DNA of 20,915 nucleotides, taken from NCBI GenBank assembly GCA_045616945.1, contig JAZLHR010000002.1, positions 1 to 20,915 on the forward strand. Direction: 5' to 3'. Source of the DNA: UBA6987 sp045616945. GTDB lineage: Bacteria > Bacillota > Clostridia > Lachnospirales > Lachnospiraceae. Both the position numbers and the translations under genes were made by a program. Positions 14,932 to 20,915 of this stretch are shown one piece after another. Numbering within the stretch: position 1 is the first letter of the stretch; each line of letters opens with the position of its first letter. The notes below the pieces were generated by a model. That model did not search any database. It saw nothing but the letters and a program-made list of their open reading frames with translations, and was not told the DNA's origin.

Positions 14932-16269
14932 ATGCATTTTTCAACCGATTATACTCTGGAAAATTTCATCATCGGATCCGAATGGGACCGTCTGCCCGCC
15001 CCGGTACAGACCCGTCTGAAGGGATGCTTCATCGACCTGATGGGAGCCCTCGTCACCGGCAGCCGCAGCAAACAGTTTTCCGTGGGCCTGCAGCTGGCAG
15101 AACGCCTTTTCGGGCCGGGGGATATCCCCGTCATCGGCAGCCGCAGACGGTTCTCCTTCATCGGAGCGGCAGCGGCCATGGGACACAGCTCCAACGCCTT
15201 CGATATCGACGACGGCCACAACCTGATCCGTGCGCATCCCGGCACGGCAGTCATCGGCCCCGTGCTCGCGGAGGCTTATGCGAAAAATGTATCCCGCAAT
15301 ACCTTCCTGAACGCCCTGAACTGTGCCTATGAAGCATGTATCCGCGGCGGCGCGGCCATTATGGAAGCCTATCAGAATCCCCACAGCACCGGCACCTTCG
15401 GGCCGATGGGCATCGCAGCGGGCGTCGGCAAGCTGCGCGGCTATACTAAGGAACGGCTGAATAACGTGCTTTCCGTGGCGGATTTCAACGCACCCATCGT
15501 CCCCGGCTTCCGCAGCGTGGGATATCCCTCCATGAACAAGGACGGCGTCCCCTTCGGGGTGATGGTCGGCTGCCTGGCGCTGGAGGAAGATCTGTGCGGT
15601 TTCGAAGGCAGCAAGAATTTCCTGGAAGAAGATGTGCTGAAAAAATATCTGGACGGGCTGGGTGAGCGCTATGAGGTCATGAACCTGTATTTCAAGCCTT
15701 ATCCCTGCTGCCGATGGACGCATGCCCCCATCGACGCCTGCCTGGAGCTGCTCCGCCAATACGATCTCCGGCCGGAGGATGTCGCCCATATCACGGTACG
15801 CACCTTTGAAAGAGCCACCGGGCTTTCCAGGATCATCCCCGCGACCGTGGATGAAGCGCAATACAATATCGCCTACCCGGTCGCCGCAGCCGTGGTACAC
15901 GGCGGCTTCGGTCTGCCCGAGCTGACACCGGAAAGCTTCTCCGACCCGGCCGTGCTCGCCATGATGCAGAAGCTTTCCTTTGAAGTGGACGATGCCTTTG
16001 AGGAGGCCTTCCCCGGCAGGCGCTATGCTCAGGCCGAGCTGGAAACCAAAGACGGCCGCCGGCTGCTTTCCTCTGTCTGCGAGCCGCGCGGCGAAGCGGA
16101 GGAGCAGATCGGGCCGGATTGGCTGATCGAAAAATTCACCAGGCTGACCGGTCCGCTGCTGGCACAGGAAAACCGGCAGCGCTTCCTGACGCTGCTCATG
16201 GCCGAGGAGGACTGCCCGCTGCGGGAGCTGGCAGACACGATAAACGCAGGGCTTTCCCCTGCGGATTGA
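14932..16269 (+). CDS. MmgE/PrpD family protein
   Basis: The family includes 2-methylcitrate dehydratase (PrpD) and cis-aconitate decarboxylase, enzymes that add or remove water or CO2 on polycarboxylates. The 445-residue protein has the typical all-helical N-terminal domain with GHSSNAFDIDDGH (84-96). It also has the signature KPYPCCRWTH at 255-264, which in family members lines the active site. AAGGAGG (14918-14924) overlaps the end of the hydrolase gene and is followed seven bases later by the ATG, so the two genes are translationally close. The usual methylcitrate-cycle partners (prpB, prpC) are not nearby, so a role in propionate metabolism is not supported. The terminal segment is acidic and helical. 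The substrate is unknown. A terminator follows. Confidence 0.85.
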   Translation: MHFSTDYTLENFIIGSEWDRLPAPVQTRLKGCFIDLMGALVTGSRSKQFSVGLQLAERLFGPGDIPVIGSRRRFSFIGAAAAMGHSSNAFDIDDGHNLIRAHPGTAVIGPVLAEAYAKNVSRNTFLNALNCAYEACIRGGAAIMEAYQNPHSTGTFGPMGIAAGVGKLRGYTKERLNNVLSVADFNAPIVPGFRSVGYPSMNKDGVPFGVMVGCLALEEDLCGFEGSKNFLEEDVLKKYLDGLGERYEVMNLYFKPYPCCRWTHAPIDACLELLRQYDLRPEDVAHITVRTFERATGLSRIIPATVDEAQYNIAYPVAAAVVHGGFGLPELTPESFSDPAVLAMMQKLSFEVDDAFEEAFPGRRYAQAELETKDGRRLLSSVCEPRGEAEEQIGPDWLIEKFTRLTGPLLAQENRQRFLTLLMAEEDCPLRELADTINAGLSPAD

Positions 16270-16277
16270 ACGAAAAA

Positions 16278-16324
16278 TGCCGGGAGACAAGGTCCTGCCC
16301 TACTGTCTCCCGGCACTGTTTTCC
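16278..16324 (+). terminator. Intrinsic terminator after the MmgE/PrpD gene
   Basis: A perfect 12-base stem, TGCCGGGAGACA (16278-16289) with TGTCTCCCGGCA (16304-16315), is followed by CTGTTTTCC. The T-run is short but the stem is very stable. Confidence 0.8.
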
Positions 16325-16353
16325 TTGACAAAACAAGAAAAAAAGAGTACGCT
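16325..16353 (+). promoter_or_regulatory. Likely promoter of the ZIP transporter gene
   Basis: A perfect -35 TTGACA (16325-16330) is followed after 17 A-rich bases by TACGCT (16348-16353), a weak -10. GTACGC occurs twice (16347-16352 and 16372-16377), possibly a regulator site. Confidence 0.45.
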
Positions 16354-16402
16354 GACTCCGATGTCTGCCCGGTACGCAAGCAGTCGTCAAAGGAGGTTTG
16401 AT

Positions 16403-17257
16403 ATGAGCGTTCTTACAGGTATCGTACTAATCACAGCCATTGCCGGCGTTGTCGGAACGGGACTGGGCGGTATCGTCGGGGCCGTGCTGCGGCATGACTC
16501 TTCCAAGGCAGTCAGTCTTCTGCTTTCCTTTGCGGGCGGCGTCATGCTCGCCGTCGTTTGTTTTGATCTGATCCCCGAAGCCTTTCGTCCCGAGGGAGCC
16601 GCGCAGGATTTTTCCGTTTGGCTCGTCGCGGCCGGAATCGTCATAGGCTTCGGGACTGTTTTTTTACTGAACTGGCTGATCGACCGGAGTACGAACCCGG
16701 AAGTAGCACACGTGGACGATCCGAAACATCCCCGCACCGCCGACGCGCTGGACGAGCTGATCCACGCGGACCACTACTATGAACACCGCAAGGTAAACAA
16801 CGAACTTTTTATTGCCGGGATCGTTATGGCCTTTGCCATCGCCCTGCACAATATGCCCGAAGGCATGGTCATCGGCGCGTCCTATGCAGGCAGTTCCGGC
16901 AGTGTCCTGACCGGCGGAGCAGGCTTTATCCTGGCCGTAGTCATCGGTCTGCACAATATTCCCGAAGGCATGGCCGTAGCGGTCCCGCTGATCTCCGGCG
17001 GGATGAACAAATGGAAGGCCATCGGCATCACGGCGCTTTCCGGCGCCCCCACCATCCTGGGTGCCGTCATCGGCTACTGTCTGGGTCTGCTCAGTCCTCT
17101 GTGGCTCTCGCTTTCCCTCAGCTTTGCGGGCGGCGCCATGCTCTATGTGGTTTTCGGCGAGCTGCTGCCGGAAGCATTCCTGATGTGGCGTTCCAAATCC
17201 CCTGCCATTCTGCTGCTCCTCGGCCTGCTCACGGGCATTTTCCTGGTCTATATCTGA
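16403..17257 (+). CDS. ZIP family divalent metal transporter
   Basis: ZIP proteins import zinc, iron or manganese into the cytoplasm. The 284-residue integral membrane protein has about eight hydrophobic segments. It carries the two signature metal-binding motifs, HNMPEG (149-154) and HNIPEG (184-189), in central helices, as in ZupT and GufA-type members. FDLIPEA (54-60) and GELLPEA (252-258) occupy matching places in the two halves. The cytoplasmic loop between the third and fourth helices contains HADHYYEHR (121-129), a probable metal-sensing or feeding loop. The ATG at 16403 follows AAAGGAGG (16389-16396). A longer frame upstream runs through the preceding terminator and is rejected. The gene stands alone between a terminator and a bidirectional terminator. 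Metal preference cannot be told from sequence. Confidence 0.9.
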   Translation: MSVLTGIVLITAIAGVVGTGLGGIVGAVLRHDSSKAVSLLLSFAGGVMLAVVCFDLIPEAFRPEGAAQDFSVWLVAAGIVIGFGTVFLLNWLIDRSTNPEVAHVDDPKHPRTADALDELIHADHYYEHRKVNNELFIAGIVMAFAIALHNMPEGMVIGASYAGSSGSVLTGGAGFILAVVIGLHNIPEGMAVAVPLISGGMNKWKAIGITALSGAPTILGAVIGYCLGLLSPLWLSLSLSFAGGAMLYVVFGELLPEAFLMWRSKSPAILLLLGLLTGIFLVYI

Positions 17258-17274
17258 TCCTTCGGATCCCATAC

Positions 17275-17319
17275 AAAACAGCCTGCCTGAACGCACGAGG
17301 CGTCCCGACAGGCTGTTTT
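17275..17319. terminator. Bidirectional terminator between ZIP and oxidoreductase genes
   Basis: AAAACAGCCTG (17275-17285) and CAGGCTGTTTT (17309-17319) are perfect 11-base arms. The A-run and T-run give both convergent genes a T-tailed hairpin. Confidence 0.85.
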
Positions 17320-17334
17320 CTTATTCAAACGGTA

Positions 17335-18306
17335 TCACATCTCCTGCGGATAGCGGAGGCCCCACTGTTTCCGGATGGCATCTGTCAGCTCCAGGATGCG
17401 GACCGTATCCCGGTGCGGCATGGAGGGTGCCTCTATCAAACCCTTCCGGAGACATTCCGCACATTCCAGAAATTCGTACTCGTAGCCGGAGATCATAGGC
17501 GGTATATCTGCCCTCTGCACCTCCCGTCCGGAAGCGTCAAAACAGATGACGGAGGTGGGGTTGTTGACATTGTCCACCACGATATATCCGCGATCGCCCA
17601 TGATCACGCCCTGACGGTCCGAACGGCACAGTACTCCGCTGGTCAGGGCTGCCGTTTTTCCGTCCCGGTAGATCAGATTCATCGCATTCCAGCCGTCCAC
17701 GCCGCTTTCCAGCCGGACGCAGCTGCTCTCGATGCGCTCGATATCGTCACCGAAGCACATCACGGCAAAATTCAGCGGATAGACGCCTACATCCAGGAGC
17801 GCACCGCCGCCCAGCGAGGGCTCCACGATCCGCCTGTTCTGCACTACGGGGTAGAACAGGCTCGCATGCAGGGCCGTTACCCTGCCGATGCAGCCGCTTT
17901 CGATCATTTCGCGGATCAGCCTGCGGGAGGGCATATAGCGGGTCCAGATGGCTTCCGTACAGAATACGCCTGCCGCTTCCGCCTCCGCGAGCACTTCGCG
18001 TGCCTCGTCCGCGTTCAGGGTAAATGCCTTTTCGCAGATCATCGGCTTGCGGTAGCGGATGCACAGCCGCATATGTTCCGCATGCAGTGCATGCGGCGTG
18101 GCGATATAGACCAGATCCACCTTGCTGTCCTGCAGCATTTCCTCGTAGCTTCCGTAGGCCTTTTCAAAGCCGTTTGCAGCCCGGAAGGCCTCCGCCCGTG
18201 CGGGATCCCGCGATGCGACGGCGTAACAATGTACTTCCGGCATGCGGATCAGGGTTTTTGATACGGTCCCGGCGATCTTGCCCGCTCCGATTATCCCGAT
18301 ATTCAT
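17335..18306 (-). CDS. Gfo/Idh/MocA family oxidoreductase
   Basis: This is an NAD(P)-dependent dehydrogenase of the glucose-fructose oxidoreductase / inositol dehydrogenase family. The closest-looking type is dihydrodiol or 1,5-anhydrofructose dehydrogenases acting on sugars, polyols or diols. The 323-residue protein begins with the nucleotide motif GIIGAGKIAG (4-13). VYIATPHALHAEH (66-78) is the usual second cofactor segment. The family's EKP motif reads CEKAF at 91-95: the catalytic lysine K93 is kept but proline is alanine. GGGALLDVGVYPLNF corresponds to the conserved substrate-pocket helix. AGGAGG (18318-18313) is six bases ahead of the ATG. It follows def by 19 bases on the same strand and probably shares its transcript. 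The substrate is unknown. Confidence 0.87.
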   Translation of the reverse strand: MNIGIIGAGKIAGTVSKTLIRMPEVHCYAVASRDPARAEAFRAANGFEKAYGSYEEMLQDSKVDLVYIATPHALHAEHMRLCIRYRKPMICEKAFTLNADEAREVLAEAEAAGVFCTEAIWTRYMPSRRLIREMIESGCIGRVTALHASLFYPVVQNRRIVEPSLGGGALLDVGVYPLNFAVMCFGDDIERIESSCVRLESGVDGWNAMNLIYRDGKTAALTSGVLCRSDRQGVIMGDRGYIVVDNVNNPTSVICFDASGREVQRADIPPMISGYEYEFLECAECLRKGLIEAPSMPHRDTVRILELTDAIRKQWGLRYPQEM

Positions 18307-18325
18307 AAGCTTCCTCCTGCCCTTT

Positions 18326-18736
18326 TCAGATCAATATCCCGCTGCAATGATCGATCTCGTGCTGAATGATCTCCGCCGTCCAGCCCCGGAAGGGCTTGAC
18401 CTGCGGTTTGAAATCCGCGTCGCGGTAGCGCACGATAATGCTCTGGAAACGGCGGCACTGACGTGCGCCGCTCAGGGACAGGCATCCCTCCGTCGCCGTA
18501 TATTCCGCCGTCGCCTTGATGATGACCGGGTTGTACATCAGCAGATCCCGGCCGTTATTATCCACAACGATGATATTTTTCTTTTCGCCGATCATATTGG
18601 CGGCCAGGCCGACACATTCGCTGCGGTGCGCCTCCAGGGTATCCAGCAGATCCTGCGCGATCTGCGCATCGTCCTGCGTGGCCGGTTCGGATTTCTGTGC
18701 CAAAAATACGGGGTCGTGAACAATTTCCTTGATCAT
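18326..18736 (-). CDS. def: Peptide deformylase, short Clostridia type
   Basis: This metalloenzyme removes the formyl group from new proteins. It is only 136 residues, shorter than the roughly 170 of E. coli, because it ends soon after motif III. Motif II is EGCLS (83-87), with metal ligand C85. Motif III is QHEIDH (125-130), with ligands H126 and H130 and general base E127. Motif I reads GLAANM (43-48), where the usual glutamine that stabilises the transition state is methionine (M48). Similar GLAANM or GMAANM forms occur in Clostridia, as far as I recall. AAAGGAG (18749-18743) precedes the ATG by six bases. It leads a two-gene unit with the oxidoreductase. It may be a second, non-essential deformylase rather than the main enzyme, which is normally next to fmt. 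Confidence 0.88.
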   Translation of the reverse strand: MIKEIVHDPVFLAQKSEPATQDDAQIAQDLLDTLEAHRSECVGLAANMIGEKKNIIVVDNNGRDLLMYNPVIIKATAEYTATEGCLSLSGARQCRRFQSIIVRYRDADFKPQVKPFRGWTAEIIQHEIDHCSGILI

Positions 18737-18755
18737 ACTATTCTCCTTTGCCGAA

Positions 18756-18772
18756 AGGTCTGCGTCAGACCT
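18756..18772. promoter_or_regulatory. Hairpin in the def leader
   Basis: AGGTCTG (18756-18762) and CAGACCT (18766-18772) are perfect seven-base arms around a three-base loop. It lies between the def promoter and its ribosome binding site, near the 5' end of the transcript. It may stabilise the mRNA; it has no T-run. Confidence 0.45.
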
Positions 18773-18783
18773 CTTCTTGTTTC

Positions 18784-18812
18784 ATTATACGAAGAAAGTG
18801 TACAAAACACAA
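18784..18812 (-). promoter_or_regulatory. Promoter of def and the oxidoreductase gene
   Basis: TTGTGT (18812-18807) and a perfect TATAAT (18789-18784) are 17 bases apart on the minus strand. The start would be near 18777, about 40 bases before the def ATG. Confidence 0.6.
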
Positions 18813-18879
18813 TGACGCGGATGCATAAAGATGTTTTCCAGCCGCCGGACAGAGCCGGCGAAGGCCGTCACGGCCCCGT

Positions 18880-19644
18880 TCAAAGAGCGGCGGCCGATTC
18901 GGGGGAAGCATCCGCCAGTACAAAATACAGTTCGATGCCGGAAAACTTGACCATATATTCGTTCGGAACAGGCTTGCCGAAGCTCCTCAGATCCAGCCGG
19001 ATCTCCGCCGCTTCTCCCGGGCGGACCGTATATGTGTTCGCCGGTATATATTGCATTATTATCTTGAATTTCGAATAATAAGAGTTCCCTCTGCGTTCAA
19101 ATAACGCAAAATCATCGGAGAGGTCAAGGGGCGCCTCCGCATGATTGACCACTCTCACGGTCAATATGCCGCCATCATATCCCACCGGATCCGCTTCCGC
19201 TTTTTCGGGGAAAAAGCCTTTGAATCCTGCCGGCTGCAGCGTAAGCGTTCCGCAGAAGCCGGGATTCTTATTCGGCTTGACGCTTATTCGAAGACTGTTG
19301 TTTTGAGACATCGACAGTGTAAAAACGGCTTCTCTGTCTTCAAACACGTAACGATATACCGCGCCTCCGTTTACCGCAGCGTAGGGGGTCATACCGGACG
19401 AAACGGGGCCGGAACACAGATCGTTCAGGACATCCATCAGCTCACCGGCCTTCTCTCCGGAAAAATACAGATCATAATCGGTCAGGATATGATCGTTCAT
19501 ATCAAAGGAGAGGCAACAGTCACAGTCGTGACCGCAAAAATTTCCTTTCGCCTGATAACTGAACATAAACGAATCCTTTATGCCCAGCTCGGCAGCCGTC
19601 CGTCCGAATTGACTCTTTAATTCCAAAACATTCTCAAACTTCAT
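18880..19644 (-). CDS. Uncharacterised protein with N-terminal Cys cluster
   Basis: I do not recognise this 254-residue protein. Near its N-terminus it has FCGHDCDCC, giving C37, C41, C43 and C44 with H39, a possible metal or iron-sulfur site. The middle (about 55-115) has a helix and strands. The C-terminal half (about 130-245) alternates hydrophobic and polar residues like a beta-sandwich, with LTVRVVNHAEAPLDLSDDFALF resembling Ig-like extracytoplasmic domains. No signal peptide or membrane segment is visible. The frame is open up to 19764, but that stretch covers the terminator of the upstream gene and encodes an Ala/Arg-rich run, so I prefer the ATG at 19644. Its ribosome binding site is poor (GGGAAAAAAAAG). 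The coding sequence appears less GC-rich than its neighbours, which could mean later acquisition. Its own promoter is not clear. Confidence 0.6.
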   Translation of the reverse strand: MKFENVLELKSQFGRTAAELGIKDSFMFSYQAKGNFCGHDCDCCLSFDMNDHILTDYDLYFSGEKAGELMDVLNDLCSGPVSSGMTPYAAVNGGAVYRYVFEDREAVFTLSMSQNNSLRISVKPNKNPGFCGTLTLQPAGFKGFFPEKAEADPVGYDGGILTVRVVNHAEAPLDLSDDFALFERRGNSYYSKFKIIMQYIPANTYTVRPGEAAEIRLDLRSFGKPVPNEYMVKFSGIELYFVLADASPESAAAL

Positions 19645-19713
19645 TTCTTTTTTTTCCCGGCCTTTTTCTTTCTGCGTGGGCACAGCGGTCTGCATCCCGC
19701 TGATGACACAGAA

Positions 19714-19741
19714 AGCTGCCGCACGGCGAGGTGTGGCAGCT
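19714..19741 (-). terminator. Probable terminator after the OTC gene
   Basis: AGCTGCC (19741-19735 on the minus strand) pairs with GGCAGCT (19720-19714), and TTTCTGTG follows. It lies 40 bases beyond the ornithine carbamoyltransferase stop. The T-run is weak, so readthrough into the next gene is possible. Confidence 0.5.
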
Positions 19742-19780
19742 CTCTTCATTATCGAATATAACAATATGAGCGGCCGTACC

Positions 19781-20770
19781 TTATGCGAGCGACGCCGCGA
19801 TCACGGCCTTGATAGTATGCAGCCGGTTCTCTGCCTCGTCAAATGCGACGGAACGGGGACCTTCAAAGGCTTCGTCGGTCACTTCCATGCAGTCTATCCC
19901 GAATTTTTCGTAGATCTTCTGTCCGGTCGCGGTCTTCAGATCGTGGAACGCCGGCAGGCAGTGCATGAACCGGCATTGCGGTCCGGCCAGCTCCAGCAGT
20001 TCCTGCGTCACCCGGTAGGGGGTAAGATCCGCAATACGCTCCGCCCAGACTTCCTCCGGCTCGCCCATCGAAACCCAAACATCGGTATACAGGACATCTG
20101 CATCCTTCACGGCAAGCGCGGGATTGGAAATAAATTCCAGCACAGCGCCCGTTTCCGCGGCGATGGCGCGGCACTGCGCAATCAGCGCAGGATCCGGGAA
20201 ATATTTTTCCGGCGCACAGGCAACGAAATGCATTCCCATCTTAGCGCAGCCGACCATAAGCGAATTGCCCATATTGTAGCGGGCATCGCCCATATAGACC
20301 AGCTTGATCCCCTGCAGCCTGCCGAAGATCTCACGCACCGTCAGGAAATCCGCCAGGATCTGCGTCGGGTGGAATTCATTGGTAAGTCCGTTCCAAACAG
20401 GGACTCCGGAATACTTCGCCAGATCTTCCACGATCTCCTGCCCGTAGCCGCGGTATTCGATCCCGTCGAACATCCGCCCCATCACACGGGCCGTATCGGC
20501 GATGCTTTCCTTATAGCCGATCTGTGAGCTTTTGGAATCTACGAAAACAGGGTGGATGCCCAGGTCCGCCGCGGCGACTTCAAAAGCGCAGCGCGTACGC
20601 GTACTGGTTTTTTCAAAAATGAGTGCGATGTTCTTTCCTTCGCACAGGCGGTGCGGAACACCGGCCTTCTTTTTATGCTTCAAATCCGCGGCCAGATCCA
20701 GCAGCCCGCCGATCTCTTCCGGGCTCAGGTCCAGCAGCTTCAAAAAGGATTTTCCGGTACGATTCATCAT
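19781..20770 (-). CDS. argF: Ornithine carbamoyltransferase
   Basis: This enzyme joins carbamoyl phosphate and ornithine to give citrulline in arginine synthesis, or runs in reverse in the arginine deiminase pathway. The 329-residue protein has the carbamoyl-phosphate loop STRTR in EKTSTRTRCAF, NEFHPTQ, and the ornithine-side HCLPAFHD. All active-site motifs are intact. Four in-frame codons at the start read ATG-AAA-ATG-ATG. The first ATG (20776) abuts CGAGGAG, while the third codon (20770) lies six bases after it and is the likelier start. No arginine deiminase, carbamate kinase or other arg gene adjoins it here, so synthesis (argF) and catabolism (arcB) cannot be told apart from context. 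The sequence resembles the E. coli ArgF / ArcB class. Confidence 0.92.
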   Translation of the reverse strand: MMNRTGKSFLKLLDLSPEEIGGLLDLAADLKHKKKAGVPHRLCEGKNIALIFEKTSTRTRCAFEVAAADLGIHPVFVDSKSSQIGYKESIADTARVMGRMFDGIEYRGYGQEIVEDLAKYSGVPVWNGLTNEFHPTQILADFLTVREIFGRLQGIKLVYMGDARYNMGNSLMVGCAKMGMHFVACAPEKYFPDPALIAQCRAIAAETGAVLEFISNPALAVKDADVLYTDVWVSMGEPEEVWAERIADLTPYRVTQELLELAGPQCRFMHCLPAFHDLKTATGQKIYEKFGIDCMEVTDEAFEGPRSVAFDEAENRLHTIKAVIAASLA

Positions 20771-20802
20771 TTTCATCTCCTCGTATAATAGTTTTTGTAA
20801 GG

Positions 20803-20829
20803 TTAATAGTTACTCTTTATTCCTCTCAA
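20803..20829 (-). promoter_or_regulatory. Weak candidate promoter of argF
   Basis: TTGAGA (20829-20824) and TATTAA (20808-20803) are 15 bases apart, a short spacing. A further TATTAT at 20790-20785 is too close to the start codon. The real promoter may be elsewhere in this leader. Confidence 0.3.
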
Positions 20830-20866
20830 AAAGAGGAAGAATGTCCCCCTCTAGGGGAGATCTCCC
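20820..20866. promoter_or_regulatory. Structured intergenic segment upstream of argF
   Basis: TTCCTCT (20820-20826) and AGAGGAA (20832-20838) form a seven-base stem. CCCC-TCTA-GGGG-type pairing follows at 20846-20857, and GGGAGATCTCCC (20855-20866) is a perfect 12-base palindrome. The last two cannot form together because they share GGG. This could be an operator or alternative leader structures; no clear ARG box was recognised. Confidence 0.4.
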
Positions 20867-20904
20867 GCATCTTGACAATCGATCAATCGGCTTGGTAAAG
20901 CCCA

Positions 20905-20913
20905 TGGTATAAT
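20905..20913 (+). promoter_or_regulatory. Extended -10 promoter pointing out of the window
   Basis: TGGTATAAT is a perfect extended -10 element on the plus strand, two bases from the right edge. The best upstream TTGACA (20872-20877) is 30 bases away, too far to be its -35. It suggests a rightward gene just outside the window. Confidence 0.4.
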
Positions 20914-20915
20914 TG

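Noticed and set aside
14932..16269. Reading the MmgE/PrpD gene as prpD of a methylcitrate cycle
   Set aside because: No prpB or prpC neighbours are present and the partner is a hydrolase, so only the family name is supported.
19645..19764. N-terminal extension of the Cys-cluster protein by 40 residues
   Set aside because: The extension encodes an Ala/Arg-rich stretch across the terminator hairpin of the upstream gene and has no better ribosome binding site than the chosen start.
20872..20913. TTGACA and TATAAT near the right edge as one promoter
   Set aside because: The spacing is 30 bases, far beyond the 16-18 allowed. Only the extended -10 element is kept.

Overview
The window looks like a chromosomal segment of a GC-rich member of the Clostridia (Bacillota), probably a gut-type Lachnospiraceae, Oscillospiraceae or Christensenellales relative. 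This rests on AGGAGG-type ribosome binding sites in front of almost every gene, TTGACA/TATAAT promoters, T-tailed hairpin terminators, a short Clostridia-style peptide deformylase and a GcnA/HexD-type GH20 hexosaminidase. The taxonomy is inference; there is no rRNA or tRNA gene in the window to fix it. No insertion sequence, prophage, CRISPR array or toxin-antitoxin pair was found.

Layout. (1) 1-493 is a divergent control region. A very strong promoter with an A/T-rich upstream tract fires leftward out of the window, possibly into a stable-RNA operon, and a second promoter fires rightward into the topoisomerase pair. (2) 494-4668 encodes both subunits of a type IIA topoisomerase (parE-like, parC-like). 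(3) 4754-7219 on the minus strand holds a small lipoprotein and an intracellular-type GH20 beta-N-acetylhexosaminidase. (4) 7586-13110 is a five-gene threonine operon: thrH, hom, lysC, asd, thrC. (5) 13282-16269 is a two-gene unit of a CocE/S15-like alpha/beta-hydrolase and an MmgE/PrpD-family protein. (6) 16403-17257 is a ZIP metal transporter. (7) 17335-18736 on the minus strand is a def plus Gfo/Idh/MocA oxidoreductase unit. (8) 18880-19644 (minus) is an unrecognised Cys-cluster protein. (9) 19781-20770 (minus) is ornithine carbamoyltransferase. The right edge carries a candidate promoter pointing out of the window.

How the genes work together. The threonine operon covers aspartate to threonine: LysC makes aspartyl phosphate, Asd the semialdehyde, Hom homoserine, and ThrC makes threonine from phosphohomoserine. 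No homoserine kinase (thrB) is present; the first gene is instead ThrH, a HAD phosphatase/phosphotransferase known from Pseudomonas to make phosphohomoserine from homoserine. The hydrolase and MmgE/PrpD protein share a promoter and terminator and may be successive steps of an unassigned catabolic route.

The points most worth a second look are ThrH replacing ThrB, non-canonical residues at three quinolone-contact positions across the two topoisomerase subunits, the hydrolase-MmgE/PrpD pair, an inverted repeat spanning both the promoter and the ribosome binding site of the lipoprotein gene, and the Cys-cluster orphan. Most genes here are ordinary housekeeping or biosynthetic genes, and I do not see an obviously new defence or mobile system.
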